From the NCBI RefSeq assembly GCF_014857905.1, contig NZ_JACYXE010000015.1, positions 1 to 63,495 of the forward strand: 63,495 bases of DNA, written 5' to 3'. Shown here piece after piece: positions 23,507-33,176 of this stretch. Source of the stretch: Agilicoccus flavus (GTDB taxonomy: Bacteria; Actinomycetota; Actinomycetes; Actinomycetales; Dermatophilaceae). Each line of letters begins with the position of its first letter. The first letter of the stretch is position 1. The notes below the pieces were generated by a model that saw only the letters and a list, made by a program, of their open reading frames with translations, ran no database searches and was not told the origin of the DNA. Position numbers and translations under genes: made by a program.

Positions 23507-23662
23507 TTTTGCCCTGAGCTGGGCGTATGCGGTATCCGGGCAGGCCAGAGGCCCTGCACCCACGATGGTAAAGAGCTCGTTCGGAATCGGTGCCGACCGC
23601 GCGTCCCGACGGGACACGCCGGTGGCGGGTGGGCCCGCGCCCGGGGTTGGCAGACTGGGGTC

Positions 23663-24178
23663 ATGGCGCAACGCAAGCAGGCGAGCGGCGGGACACCCGC
23701 GACACGCGAACTGACGGCGGCGGGCATCCCCTTCACCGAGCACACCTACACGCACGACAGCCGGGCCGCCTCGTTCGGGCTCGAGGCGGCGGACGAGCTG
23801 GACGTGGACCCGGCGCGCGTCTTCAAGACCCTCGTCCTCGCGCTCGACGACACCGGGCTCGGGGTCGCGATCCTGCCCGTCAACGATCGCGTCGACCCCA
23901 AGGCCGCCGCCAGATTGCTCGGGGCCAAGAAGGCCACCCTGGCGGATCCGGCGGTCGCGGAGCGGTCGAGCGGGTACGTCGTCGGCGGGATCAGCCCGTT
24001 CGGCCAGAAGCGGCGCCTGCCCACGGCCCTCGACGCGAGCGCGGAGGCCCACGCGAGCATCCTCGTCTCGGGTGGTCGGCGCGGGTTCGACGTCGAGGTC
24101 ACGCCCGCCGACCTCGTGCGGGTCCTGTCGGCCCGCACCGGCGACCTCACCCGGACGACGTCGCAGGTCGGCCGATGA
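23663..24178 (+). CDS. ybaK: YbaK/EbsC family Cys-tRNA(Pro) deacylase
   Basis: 171-aa trans-editing protein that hydrolyses Cys-tRNA(Pro) made in error by prolyl-tRNA synthetase. It has the family pattern ATRELTAAGIPFTEHTYTHD, ELDVDPARVFKTLVL with the catalytic Lys, GAKKATLADP, and YVVGGISPFGQKRRLPT. The ATG was chosen by family length. It overlaps the next gene by 4 bp (ATGA). Confidence 0.85.
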   Translation: MAQRKQASGGTPATRELTAAGIPFTEHTYTHDSRAASFGLEAADELDVDPARVFKTLVLALDDTGLGVAILPVNDRVDPKAAARLLGAKKATLADPAVAERSSGYVVGGISPFGQKRRLPTALDASAEAHASILVSGGRRGFDVEVTPADLVRVLSARTGDLTRTTSQVGR

Positions 24179-25107
24179 GCGGCCCCCTGCTGCTCCTCGA
24201 CGCGGCCTCGCTGTACTACCGGGTGTTCTTCGGGGTCCCCGACCGACGCTCCTCCCCCGACGCGCCGCCGAACAACGCGGTCCGCGGGTTCCTCGACATG
24301 ATCGCCACCCTCTGCGCCGCGCACCGGCCGTCGGGGCTCGTCGCGTGCTGGGACGACGACTGGCGCCCCGCTTTCCGGGTCGAGGCGATCCCCACCTACA
24401 AGAGCCACCGCCTGGCCGACGGCAGTGCGGTCGCCGAGGACTCACCCCCGGACCTCGACGTCCAGGTACCCGTCATCGTCGAGGCGCTCGCCGCCCTCGG
24501 CATCGCCCGGGTGGGCTGCCCCGGGTACGAGGCCGACGACGTCATCGGCAGCTACGCGGCCCGTGAGCGCGGGAGGCGTCCGGTCCGCATCGTCACCGGC
24601 GACCGCGACCTGTTCCAGCTCGTCGACGACGCCGCGGACATCCACGTGCTCTACACGGCGCGCACCGGCGTGCGCGACGCGGAACTCATCGACCAGGCGT
24701 ACCTGCGCGAGGCGTACGGCGTGGCCACAGGCGAGGCGTACGTCGACTTCGCGGTGCTGCGCGGCGACCCGAGCGACGGCCTGCCCGGCGTGCCCGGGAT
24801 CGGGGCGAAGACGGCGACGCAGCTCCTCGCCACCTACGGCGACCTCGCCGGGCTCCGGGCCGCGGTCGACGGCGGCGATCCCGCCATCAAGGGCGCGCGG
24901 CGGGCGAAGCTCGAGGCGTCCGCGGCCTACCTCGACGCCGCACCGCGGGTCGTGCGGGTCGCGCCCGACGCGCCGCTGCCCGACCTCGACGTCGCCCCGC
25001 CCACGCAGGTCGCCGACGTGAGCGCCATGTCGCGCCTCGCCGTGCAGTACGGGCTGGCCGCGTCCTTCGACCGCGTCGTCGACGCCCTCGGCCTCGCCCC
25101 GCGCTGA
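24175..25107 (+). CDS. 5'-3' exonuclease (PolA N-terminal-like/FEN)
   Basis: 310-aa stand-alone flap/5' nuclease related to the N-terminal domain of DNA polymerase I. Metal-binding acidic residues are seen in LLLLDAASLYYRVFFG, VACWDDDWRP, PGYEADDVIG, IVTGDRDLFQLV and LRGDPSDGLPGVPGIGAKTA, the last also being the helix-hairpin-helix that contacts DNA. It probably acts in primer removal or repair. It is co-translated with ybaK. Confidence 0.9.
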   Translation: MSGPLLLLDAASLYYRVFFGVPDRRSSPDAPPNNAVRGFLDMIATLCAAHRPSGLVACWDDDWRPAFRVEAIPTYKSHRLADGSAVAEDSPPDLDVQVPVIVEALAALGIARVGCPGYEADDVIGSYAARERGRRPVRIVTGDRDLFQLVDDAADIHVLYTARTGVRDAELIDQAYLREAYGVATGEAYVDFAVLRGDPSDGLPGVPGIGAKTATQLLATYGDLAGLRAAVDGGDPAIKGARRAKLEASAAYLDAAPRVVRVAPDAPLPDLDVAPPTQVADVSAMSRLAVQYGLAASFDRVVDALGLAPR

Positions 25108-25162
25108 TCGACCCCCATCCGACGTCGGCGCCGCCCGGGCGACGGCGGGGACCGCGTGGGGG

Positions 25163-28084
25163 TCAGTCGAGCCGGTCGGCGGCCACGACCCCGCGCATGA
25201 CCCCGGCGACGGCGTCGCGGGCCGCGCGGCGCAGCCCGGGGGTCCCGGCGACGGAACCGATCTGGTCGAGCAGGTCGACGGTCTGCTTGCAGCGGCGGAC
25301 GAAGTCGCCCGCCGACAGGTCGCTGTCGCGCAGGACCGTCTCGAGCCGGGCGCCGGAGGCCCAGCGGTGGATCATCCACGCCATGCCGGGGTCGGGGTAG
25401 TCGGTGAGCTTCACCTTCCGCTCGCCCTCGAGGTCCTCCAGCGCCGACCACAGCCGGACCATCTGCTCGTGCGCCCTCTCCACCGCGTCGTCCGGCATCC
25501 GCGGGCTCGGGTCGGCGTCCTCCCGTCGCGGCTCGTAGATCAGGCAGGAGACGACGGCCGCGAGGCCGGGACCGTCGAGCCCCTCCCAGGCCCCGTGGCG
25601 CAGGCACTGCGCGGCGAGCAGGTCGCGCTCGGTGTACAGGCGGGCGAGGCGCCGGCCGTCGTCGGTGACGGTCGTGCCGCCCGCGCCGAGGTAGCCGAGC
25701 TCGTCGAGCAGGGCGCAGATGCGGTCGAAGGTGCGGGCGACGGTGTTCGTGCGGCCCTCCATCTTGCGGCGCAGGGCCGCCGTCTCCCGCTCCAGGCGCC
25801 ACCAGCGCTCCGACCAGCGGGCGTGCTGCTCGCGGTCGGGGCAGCGGTGGCACGGGTGGGCGCGCAGCTCGCGGCGTAGGTCCTCGACCCGTTCGGCGGA
25901 CCGGGACCGGGCGACGTCGTCGTCGGTGCCCGGGGGTGCCGCCGGCGGACGGTCGGGCACCTTGGCCCGCATCGTGGCGGCGAGGTCCCGCCGATCCTTG
26001 GCGTTGCGCAGCGACAGACGCTTGGGCAGGGTGATGCGCCCCACGACGTCGACCGGCCCGTCGAGGTCGGCGCCGGTGAGCCGGCGCATCCGCCCGTCCT
26101 CGGTGACGACGCCCGGCTGCGGGCCGACGGCGGCGCCCCGGCCGCCACCCCCGCCCCGGCGGCTCGTCGCGACGACGACGGCGCGCCCGGCGCGCCGCCC
26201 CTCGGGCACCCACACGACGTCGCCGGGGGTGAGGCGGTCGAGGCTCGCCTCGGCCGCGGCCCGGCGGCCCGCCGACTCGGCCTTGGCGGCGTTCTTCTCC
26301 AGGGTGGTGATGCGGTGCCGCAACTGCGCGTACTCGGCGAAGTCGCCGAGGTGGCACGTCATGGCCTGCTCGTACCCCGCCATCGCCTCCTCGTGGTCCT
26401 TGAGCTGCCGGGCGATGCCCACCACGGAGGCGTCCGCCTGGAACTGGGCGAACGACGACTCGAGGACGTCGCGTGCCCGCTCGCGCCCCACGCGCCCCAC
26501 GAGGTTGACGGCCATGTTGTACGTGGGTCGGAAGCTGCTGCGCAGCGGGTACGTGCGCGTCGAGGCGAGACCCCCGACGGCGAGCGGGTCCAGCCCGGGG
26601 TGCCACAGGACGACGGCGTGCCCCTCGACGTCGATCCCCCGCCGCCCCGCGCGCCCGGTGAGCTGCGTGTACTCGGCCGGCGTGATGTCGGCGTGGGTCT
26701 CGCCGTTGAACTTGACGAGCTTCTCGAGGACGACGGTGCGGGCCGGCATGTTGATGCCGAGGGCGAGGGTCTCGGTGGCGAACACCGCGCGGATGCGCCC
26801 CGCCGTGAACAGCTCCTCGACGATCTCGCGGAACACGGGCAGCATCCCGGCGTGGTGGGCGCCGAAGCCGCGGCACAGTCCCTCGAGGAAGTCCCAGTAG
26901 CCGAGGACGCCGAGGTCTTCGGCGGCGATGCCGGCGACCCGGGTCTCGACGAGGGCGCGGATCGCGTCGGCTTCGTCGTCGTCGACGAGCACGAGGCCGG
27001 CGGCGAGGAGCTGGCCCACGGCGGCCTCGCACCCGGCGCGACTGAAGATGAACGTGATCGCCGGGAGCAGGCCGTGGCGGTCGAGGAGGTCGACGACCTG
27101 GGCGCGGCCCGCGTTCCCCGGGCGCGGGCCGGGCCCGTGCCCACCGGAGGAGCCGTGCGGACCGTGCGGGCCCGACGAACCGTGCCGCTGGGCCTGCCCC
27201 GGCCGCGCGCCGCGCGAGCCCTGATCCTGCCCGGCGCCGCGCCCGCCGCGCGGTCGCCCGCGGCGCCCGCGCGGGGCCCCGGCGTCCTCGAGCCGCCCGC
27301 GGCGCTGGGTGCTCGCGCGACGTTCCTGGATCGTCTCGACGAGGTCGGGGTTGACGAGCGCCTCCCGATCGCCGCGCGGCCGGCCGAACTCGTCGACGGA
27401 CCCGTCGTCGACGAAGAGGTCGAACAGTTTCGATCCCACGAGCATGTGCTGCCACAGGGGAACGGGCCGGTGTTCGGTGACGACGATCTCGGTGGCCCCG
27501 CGCACCTGCTCCAGCCAGGCGCCGAACTCCTCCGCGTTGCTCACCGTCGCGGACAGCGAGGCGACCTGCACGTCGTCGGGGAGGTGGATGATGACCTCCT
27601 CCCACACGGGCCCGCGGAAGCGGTCGGCGAGGTAGTGGACCTCGTCCATGACGACGTATCCGAGCCCCCGCAGCGTGTCCGAGCCCGCGTACATCATGTT
27701 GCGCAGGACCTCGGTGGTCATGACGACGACGGGCGCCTCGGAGTTGATCGAGCTGTCGCCCGTGAGCAGACCGATGCGCTCGGGGCCGTACGCCCGCACG
27801 AGGTCCGCGTACTTCTGGTTGCTCAGCGCCTTGATCGGCGTCGTGTAGAACGCCTTCTTCTTCCCGGCGAGCGCGAGGTGCACGGCGAACTCGCCGACGA
27901 TCGTCTTCCCGGCCCCGGTGGGGGCCGCGACGAGGACGCCCCGGCCCTCCTCGAGGGCCGCGCACGCGCAGGTCTGGAAGTCGTCGAGCGGGAAGTCGAA
28001 CCGGGTCTCGAACTCCGCGAGCCGCGGGTGGCGTCCGGCCCCCTGCCGCTTCGAGCGGGCATACCGTTCCGCGGGGCTCGACAT
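25163..28084 (-). CDS. helY: DEAD/DEAH-box RNA helicase HelY (Ski2/Mtr4-like)
   Basis: 973-aa superfamily 2 helicase, the actinobacterial homologue of Ski2/Mtr4. Motifs: Q-like LDDFQTCACAALEEGRG, Walker A APTGAGKT, DEVH box, SAT in VASLSATVSN, and motif VI QLTGRAGRRGID. After the two RecA domains come a helical/DSHCT-type C-terminal part. Between the RecA domains is a ~75-residue Arg/Gly/His/Pro-rich insertion (near 27105-27335) that looks disordered. A TAGCCT box 7 nt before the ATG suggests leaderless expression, separate from tatC upstream. Confidence 0.9.
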   Translation of the reverse strand: MSSPAERYARSKRQGAGRHPRLAEFETRFDFPLDDFQTCACAALEEGRGVLVAAPTGAGKTIVGEFAVHLALAGKKKAFYTTPIKALSNQKYADLVRAYGPERIGLLTGDSSINSEAPVVVMTTEVLRNMMYAGSDTLRGLGYVVMDEVHYLADRFRGPVWEEVIIHLPDDVQVASLSATVSNAEEFGAWLEQVRGATEIVVTEHRPVPLWQHMLVGSKLFDLFVDDGSVDEFGRPRGDREALVNPDLVETIQERRASTQRRGRLEDAGAPRGRRGRPRGGRGAGQDQGSRGARPGQAQRHGSSGPHGPHGSSGGHGPGPRPGNAGRAQVVDLLDRHGLLPAITFIFSRAGCEAAVGQLLAAGLVLVDDDEADAIRALVETRVAGIAAEDLGVLGYWDFLEGLCRGFGAHHAGMLPVFREIVEELFTAGRIRAVFATETLALGINMPARTVVLEKLVKFNGETHADITPAEYTQLTGRAGRRGIDVEGHAVVLWHPGLDPLAVGGLASTRTYPLRSSFRPTYNMAVNLVGRVGRERARDVLESSFAQFQADASVVGIARQLKDHEEAMAGYEQAMTCHLGDFAEYAQLRHRITTLEKNAAKAESAGRRAAAEASLDRLTPGDVVWVPEGRRAGRAVVVATSRRGGGGGRGAAVGPQPGVVTEDGRMRRLTGADLDGPVDVVGRITLPKRLSLRNAKDRRDLAATMRAKVPDRPPAAPPGTDDDVARSRSAERVEDLRRELRAHPCHRCPDREQHARWSERWWRLERETAALRRKMEGRTNTVARTFDRICALLDELGYLGAGGTTVTDDGRRLARLYTERDLLAAQCLRHGAWEGLDGPGLAAVVSCLIYEPRREDADPSPRMPDDAVERAHEQMVRLWSALEDLEGERKVKLTDYPDPGMAWMIHRWASGARLETVLRDSDLSAGDFVRRCKQTVDLLDQIGSVAGTPGLRRAARDAVAGVMRGVVAADRLD

Positions 28085-28091
28085 ACCCGCC

Positions 28092-28097
28092 AGGCTA
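28092..28097 (-). promoter_or_regulatory. -10 box of helY
   Basis: TAGCCT on the minus strand, 7 nt before the helY ATG; fits leaderless transcription. Confidence 0.45.
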
Positions 28098-28114
28098 CGT
28101 CAGGCCAGGACGCC

Positions 28115-28921
28115 TCAGAGGGGGCCGGCCTCGTCGTCGGCGAGGTCGGCCCACTCGGGCCGCTGCTTCTCGCGTCGCCGGTCGAGGCCGAACGCGACCC
28201 CGCAGGCCGCGAAGTAGAGGACGACCATCGGCACGGCGAGGAAGAACATCGTCACGGCGTCGGGGGTCGGGGTGATGAGGGCCGACAGGACGAAGATGAC
28301 GATGACCGCGATGCGCCAGCAGCGGAGCATGAGCGCCGCCGGGAGGACGCCCACCATGTTGAGCGCCACGAGGAGGACGGGCAGCAGGAACGCGAGGCCG
28401 AACGCGACGATGAACCGCGTGACGAAGACGAGATAGTCGGCCGCGGGCATGATGTTGAGCTGCTCGGCCGGGACGAAGCTGAGCATGATCGCCACGGCCT
28501 TGTCGAGGATGAGGTAGGCGATCCCGCAGCCGGCGAGGAACAGAGGCACCGCCGACGACAGGAAGGCGAGCGCCGTCCACTTCTCCTTCTTCGTCAGCCC
28601 GGGGACGATGAACGCCCAGACCTCGTACACCCACACCGGGGAGGCGACGATGATGCCGACCATGAGGGCGACGAGCAGCTGCACCGAGAACCCGGTCATG
28701 AGGCCCTGGAAGTTGAGCTGACCTCCGGCGGCCGTGATGGGTTCCGACAGCTTGGTCAGCAGATAGGGGTAGAGGAGCCAGCCCGGGATGCAGCCGAGCG
28801 CGATGGCGACGACGGAGACGAGGAACCGGGTGCGCAGCTCCCGGAGGTGGTCGGCGAGTGCCATCCGGCCCTCGGGGTCGCGCCGGGTTCGGCGCGGCAG
28901 GGGCGGGCGACGGAGGGCCAT
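28115..28921 (-). CDS. tatC: Sec-independent (Tat) translocase subunit TatC
   Basis: 268-aa inner-membrane protein that binds twin-arginine signal peptides. Family segments are LADHLRELRTRF at the start of helix 1, SPVWVYEVWAFIVPGLTKKEK, a long FVTRFIVAFGLAFLLPVL and LSALITPTPDAVTMFFLAVPM. Six helices are visible. An inner ATG at residue 20 (MALADHLREL) has GAGGG before it and may be the true start. It lies 18 bp after tatA. Confidence 0.95.
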   Translation of the reverse strand: MALRRPPLPRRTRRDPEGRMALADHLRELRTRFLVSVVAIALGCIPGWLLYPYLLTKLSEPITAAGGQLNFQGLMTGFSVQLLVALMVGIIVASPVWVYEVWAFIVPGLTKKEKWTALAFLSSAVPLFLAGCGIAYLILDKAVAIMLSFVPAEQLNIMPAADYLVFVTRFIVAFGLAFLLPVLLVALNMVGVLPAALMLRCWRIAVIVIFVLSALITPTPDAVTMFFLAVPMVVLYFAACGVAFGLDRRREKQRPEWADLADDEAGPL

Positions 28922-28939
28922 GCGGGGTGGGGCGGCGCG

Positions 28940-29308
28940 TCAGTCGCGCGGGGCGGACGTGGCGCCGGACCCGCTCGGTCCCGCGGGGCGCGTCGGGTCG
29001 CCCGGGTCGGCGTCGGCGCGGTGGTGGACCTGGTGGTGCGTCTCGTCCCGCGCCGGTTCGGCGTAGGTCTCGGTGACCGTCTCGGTGCGGGTCTCGCGCC
29101 GCACGGACTCGCCGTCGACCGTCTCGCGGCTCGCCGCGCTCGGCGGACCGTCCTGCTTGTCGTGCTTCATCTCCTCGACCTCGGCCTTGAAGATGCGCAT
29201 CGACCGGCCGAGGCTGCGCGCCGCGTCCGGGAGCTTCTTCCAGCCGAAGACGATCGCGATGACGACGATGAGGACGATGATCTCGGGGCCACCGAGCCAG
29301 CTGGGCAT
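28940..29308 (-). CDS. tatA: Tat translocase subunit TatA
   Basis: 122-aa single-span Tat pore component. One N-terminal helix (EIIVLIVVIAIVFGWKKLPD) with the FGxKKLPD hinge, an amphipathic helix RSLGRSMRIFKAEVEEMKHD, then a long polar Glu/Thr/His-rich tail. The ATG was chosen because GAAAGG precedes it and the helix starts at once. It follows pafC by 44 bp, the usual pafB-pafC-tatA-tatC order. Confidence 0.95.
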   Translation of the reverse strand: MPSWLGGPEIIVLIVVIAIVFGWKKLPDAARSLGRSMRIFKAEVEEMKHDKQDGPPSAASRETVDGESVRRETRTETVTETYAEPARDETHHQVHHRADADPGDPTRPAGPSGSGATSAPRD

Positions 29309-29352
29309 GTCGGGCCTTTCGTCGGGGCGTGCGTGCGGTGAGGCGGGCGCGA

Positions 29353-30375
29353 TCAGTCTACGCGCGGGTCCCCGGCAGCCGGCTGTGCGCCGGTCGTGCG
29401 CGGGCCGTAGGCGGCCAGGGCCGCGCGGGCACCGTCGTGGACCTGCTCGGCGAGCTCGGGCGGGGCGACGACGCGCGCCGCTCCCCCGGTGCGCCACACG
29501 AGGCGGCGCACCCAGTCGGTGCGGGCGACCCGCAGGACGAGACGCATGGTCCGGTCGGGTCGAATCTCGGCGCGCTCGTGCGGGTAGTAGTCGGCGACCC
29601 AGTGGGCGCCGGGGTCGAGGTCGAGCTCGACGATCCGGTCGTCGGGGGCGGCGCTGAAGACGCCGTCGGCCAGGTCCCGGGGACGGGCCGCGGCCGGCGG
29701 CGTGCCGTCGACGTCGAGCACGCCCAGCTCCTCGATCCGGTCGAGCCGGAACAGCCGGACCGCGTCGGCACGGTGGCACCACCCCTCGAGGTACCAGTGG
29801 CCCTCGCGGGCGAGGACCCGCATCGGGTCGACGTCGCGCTCCGTGGCCTCGTCGCGGTCGGAGACGTGGTAGCGCAGGTGGACGCGGCGGTGGTCCCGCA
29901 ACGCCCCCCGCAGGGCCGACAGGTGCGCCGCCTCGGCGCCGTCACCGACCTCGACGTGGATGCGCCGCCCGGCCTCGTCGGCGAGCTCCGACGCGTGGGT
30001 GCCGGTGGCCTCGACGAGCTTGGCGAGCGCCCGGTCGACGACGTCGGTGTCGGCGAGCTCGGGGGTCGCCCGCAGCGCGCGCAGCCCGACCATGAGGGTG
30101 AGCGCCTCGTCGAGCCCGAGCCGCAGGGGCCGGGCGATGGCGTCGGCGTTGCCGAGGTACACACGCCCGGAGTCCCAGTCCGCCTCGATGAGGTCGTCGG
30201 GCATGCCGCCCGGCAGACCGCACAGGAACAGCAGCGACAGGTCGGCCTCGAACTTCGCGGGGGTGAGGCCGAACTCGGCCGCGGCCTCCTCGACGGGCAC
30301 CCCCTGATGGCGCAGCAGCCAGGGGACCATGGTCAGCAGGCGCGCGACGCGCGCGGTCGCGGACTCGGGGCTCAC
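29353..30375 (-). CDS. pafC: WYL-domain transcription factor PafC
   Basis: 340-aa partner of PafB; the pair activates the RecA/LexA-independent DNA-damage response. It has an N-terminal helix-turn-helix (RVARLLTMVPWLLRHQGVPV, VEEAAAEFGLT) and a WYL domain (VHLRYHVSDRDEATERDVDP, WYLEGWCHRADAVRLFRLDR), which probably senses single-stranded DNA. The GTG start overlaps the pafB stop by 4 bp. Confidence 0.9.
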   Translation of the reverse strand: MSPESATARVARLLTMVPWLLRHQGVPVEEAAAEFGLTPAKFEADLSLLFLCGLPGGMPDDLIEADWDSGRVYLGNADAIARPLRLGLDEALTLMVGLRALRATPELADTDVVDRALAKLVEATGTHASELADEAGRRIHVEVGDGAEAAHLSALRGALRDHRRVHLRYHVSDRDEATERDVDPMRVLAREGHWYLEGWCHRADAVRLFRLDRIEELGVLDVDGTPPAAARPRDLADGVFSAAPDDRIVELDLDPGAHWVADYYPHERAEIRPDRTMRLVLRVARTDWVRRLVWRTGGAARVVAPPELAEQVHDGARAALAAYGPRTTGAQPAAGDPRVD

Positions 30376-31448
30376 GCGGGCACCTCCCCGGGGGCGGGAG
30401 AACCGGGGGTGGCCCCTGGATCGGTCGGGCGATCGCTCGGGCGCAGGACCGCGCCCAGGCGGGCCACGACGAGGTCGCGGACGTCGGCGGGCTCCTCGAC
30501 GACGACGTCGGGTCCGTACCAGCACAGCTCTTCCGCGAGCCGGTGGGCGTCGGAGAACGTGAGGTCGAGCACGCTCCAGCTCTGGTCCTCGGCGCTCGCC
30601 TCGCGGAGCGAGTCGCGGTCGGTGGCGCGCCGCCGCAGTGCGTGGCCGTGCCCGGCCCGGACCCGCAGCCGGGCGGTCCGGGTGGCCGTCTCGTCCCCTC
30701 CGACCCGCCCGGCGACGACCGCGCGCGGCACGTGGTCGGCGGGGATGACGTAGCTGCCGGGCGCGCCGGTGCGGCGCACCCGGCCCTCGATCCGCGAGAC
30801 GCGGAACACGCGGGCGTCGCCGCGGTCGGTGTCGAAGCCAGTGAGGTACCAGCGACCGCGCCACGACGTGAAGCCCCACGGCTGGACGTGGCGCAGCGTG
30901 GGCTCGGCGCCGGAACGGCGGTAGGAGAAGGCGATCGGGTGGGCGGTGACGACCGCGTCCTTGACGGCCTCGAAGGCCGGCTCGCTCGTGCGGATGCCCG
31001 GCTCGACGCCGAGCACGGACGCGTCGTCGGCCTCCACCCCCGACGCGGCGAGCTTGCGCAGCGCCTGAGCCGCCGGGCCCGCCAGCGACGCGTGCTCCCA
31101 CGACCGGGCGGCCAACGCCAGCGCGGCCGCCTCGTCCGGGGCGAACTCGATCTCGGGGAGCGCGTACTCGCGCCGGTCGATGCGGTATCCGGGCTCGTCG
31201 TCGAAGAACGTGTCGATGTGCTGGGTCACCAGCGGGATACCCAGCGCGCGCAGCTCGTCCTTGTCGCGCTCGAACATCCGGTCGAACGCCTCGTCCGAGC
31301 TGTTCGCGTACTGCGCGACCGCCTCGCGGATCTGCCCCTTGAGCAGGGGCCGACGCGTGTACAGCAGGCAGATGACGAGGTTGAGCAGCCGCTCGGTCTT
31401 GGCGGCGGCCGCCGTCGGCGTCGATGCGCTCTCGCTCACGTCGGACAT
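30372..31448 (-). CDS. pafB: WYL-domain transcription factor PafB
   Basis: 358-aa HTH-WYL regulator, partner of PafC. N-terminal HTH (KTERLLNLVICLLYTRRPLL, GQIREAVAQY), then the WYL domain (PIAFSYRRSGAEPTLRHVQP, RWYLTGFDTDRGDARVFRVS). The ATG at 31448 overlaps a TAGCAT box; a GTG three codons in (31439) sits 7 nt after that box and would be the leaderless start, so the true N-terminus may be three residues shorter. Confidence 0.9.
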   Translation of the reverse strand: MSDVSESASTPTAAAAKTERLLNLVICLLYTRRPLLKGQIREAVAQYANSSDEAFDRMFERDKDELRALGIPLVTQHIDTFFDDEPGYRIDRREYALPEIEFAPDEAAALALAARSWEHASLAGPAAQALRKLAASGVEADDASVLGVEPGIRTSEPAFEAVKDAVVTAHPIAFSYRRSGAEPTLRHVQPWGFTSWRGRWYLTGFDTDRGDARVFRVSRIEGRVRRTGAPGSYVIPADHVPRAVVAGRVGGDETATRTARLRVRAGHGHALRRRATDRDSLREASAEDQSWSVLDLTFSDAHRLAEELCWYGPDVVVEEPADVRDLVVARLGAVLRPSDRPTDPGATPGSPAPGEVPA

Positions 31449-31527
31449 GCTAGGCCGGAGGGCGACCCGCGTCGAACGGATGTGCGATCGCGCGGCGTGT
31501 CGCCCGGGACCCGCCCTCGCCCGCGGC

Positions 31528-31914
31528 TCAGTTCACGTCCACGAGGTCGACGACGAAGATGAGCGTCTCGCCGCCCTTGATGACGCCGCCGGCGCCGCGG
31601 TCGCCGTAGCCGAGGTGCGGCGGGATCGTGAGCTTGCGGCGGCCGCCGACCTGCATCCCGGCGATGCCCTGGTCCCAGCCCGCGATGACGCGGCCGGCGC
31701 CGAGCGGGAACGACAGCGGCTCCCCGCGGTTCCAGGACGCGTCGAACTCCTCGCCCGTCGACAGGGCGACCCCCACGTAGTGGGCCGTGACGGTCGAGCC
31801 GGCCTGCGCGGTCGCGCCGTCGCCCTCGGTGATGTCCTCGACGACGAGCTCGTCGGGCGCGCCGCCCTCCGGGAAGTCCACCTCGGGCTTGGTCGTGTTC
31901 GGGTCGAAGGGCAT
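31528..31914 (-). CDS. FKBP-type peptidyl-prolyl cis-trans isomerase
   Basis: 128-aa cytoplasmic single-domain FKBP. Family core: VTAHYVGVALSTGEEFDASW, FPLGAGRVIAGWDQGIAGMQ, GGRRKLTIPPHLGYGDRGAG and LIFVVDLVDVN. Catalyses prolyl isomerisation in protein folding. GAGAGG precedes the ATG; a TAGCGT box lies ~50 nt upstream. Confidence 0.95.
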   Translation of the reverse strand: MPFDPNTTKPEVDFPEGGAPDELVVEDITEGDGATAQAGSTVTAHYVGVALSTGEEFDASWNRGEPLSFPLGAGRVIAGWDQGIAGMQVGGRRKLTIPPHLGYGDRGAGGVIKGGETLIFVVDLVDVN

Positions 31915-32029
31915 CGGCGTGTTCCTCTCGTGACGGCGGTCGACCGGATCCGGCCGACCCCGATCACGCTACCCGCCGCCCCCGCGGCCCCGGCCGCCCC
32001 CGTCCCGCCGTCGCGGCGCGCAGGACGCC

Positions 32030-33001
32030 TCAGCCGGCGTCGAGGACGTCGAGGACGAAGACGAGGGTGTCGGTGCCGCGGATGTCCTGGCCGGATCCGG
32101 CGGAGCCGTACCCGTCCTTCGGGGGGACGACGAGCAGGAGCCGGGTCCCCACCCTCTGCCCGACGAGGTGCTCGTCCCACGCCTTGATGAGGCGCCCGTT
32201 GCCGACCGGGAACTCGGCGTACCCGGTCGGGGTCTTGCCGGAGTGGTCGAAGGGCGTGGCCGGGTCGCGCCAGGTGACACCGGTGTACGTGACCCGCACG
32301 GTCTGGCCGGGCATGACCTCGGGGCCGGTGCCGAGGACGAGCGGTTGCGCGATCGTCTCGGTCGGCGGGTCGGTCCGCGGGATCGTGAACGTGGCGGGGG
32401 CCTTCGGCGTCGCCCCCATCCGCACGGTCGGCAGTCCCGGCCTCGGCGCCACCGGCGAGCCGGTCGCCTGCGTCAGGGGCGCCGCGGCGTCGGTGACCTG
32501 CAGCAGGTAGAGCAGCGTGTCGCTCGCGCGGATGTCGAGCGTGGCCTCGCCCGCGGGGCCCACGGCCTGCGCGGCCGGGATCGCGAAGAGCACCTGCGCC
32601 CCGACCTTCTGCCCGGCCAGGGCGGAGAACTGCGGCACCTGCGCGAGGGACATGCGCGCGGCGTCCGGCCCCCACATCGTCTGGCGGGCCTTGCCGTCGC
32701 GGCCGTTGACGAGCAGGTAGTCGACGGTGAGCTTCTGCTGGTCGGTGATCGTCGCGCCGGTGCCGGGTCGCACGACGCGCCGGGCCGCTTGCGGCACGGT
32801 GAACGGGGTGCTCGGCAGTGTCAGGGCCGGCGCGGCGCCCGCCGCGCCCGCGCTCACGCCGACGCCGTCGAGGGCGGTCCCCGACGACGCGGCGACCGTC
32901 GCAGGGGCCACACCACCCGCCACGGACGAGCCGCACGCGGGCAGAAGGAAGACGACCGGGAGGATGCCGGCCGCGAGCAGTCGACGGCGCCGGGCGCTCA
33001 C
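32030..33001 (-). CDS. Lipoprotein with two FKBP-type PPIase domains
   Basis: 323-aa exported lipoprotein. The signal peptide ends in a lipobox LPAC (LLPACGSSVAGG), so Lnt and Ppm-type envelope enzymes in this window act in the same compartment. Two FKBP-like domains follow: a diverged one around residues ~80-180 (LTVDYLLVNGRDGKARQTMW, QKVGAQVLFAIP) and a better kept one at ~200-320 (VRVTYTGVTWRDPATPFDHS, LIKAWDEHLVGQRVGTRLLL). The GTG start with GGAGG before it and a TAGGTT -10 at 33040-33045 support this N-terminus. Confidence 0.85.
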   Translation of the reverse strand: MSARRRRLLAAGILPVVFLLPACGSSVAGGVAPATVAASSGTALDGVGVSAGAAGAAPALTLPSTPFTVPQAARRVVRPGTGATITDQQKLTVDYLLVNGRDGKARQTMWGPDAARMSLAQVPQFSALAGQKVGAQVLFAIPAAQAVGPAGEATLDIRASDTLLYLLQVTDAAAPLTQATGSPVAPRPGLPTVRMGATPKAPATFTIPRTDPPTETIAQPLVLGTGPEVMPGQTVRVTYTGVTWRDPATPFDHSGKTPTGYAEFPVGNGRLIKAWDEHLVGQRVGTRLLLVVPPKDGYGSAGSGQDIRGTDTLVFVLDVLDAG

Positions 33002-33176
33002 GCTGCCACCTCCGGGCGATCGGGGGACGGGACGAGCCGAACCTAGCCACGCCCGCCGGCGAAGAGGGCCGCGGCGTCGACCCGACGCGGGACCGATGCG
33101 CGATCGACGCACGACCGTGATGTCGCCGGGGCCGAAGCGGACCGACGAGCCCGACGCGCCTGACGCGCAGGTGGGC

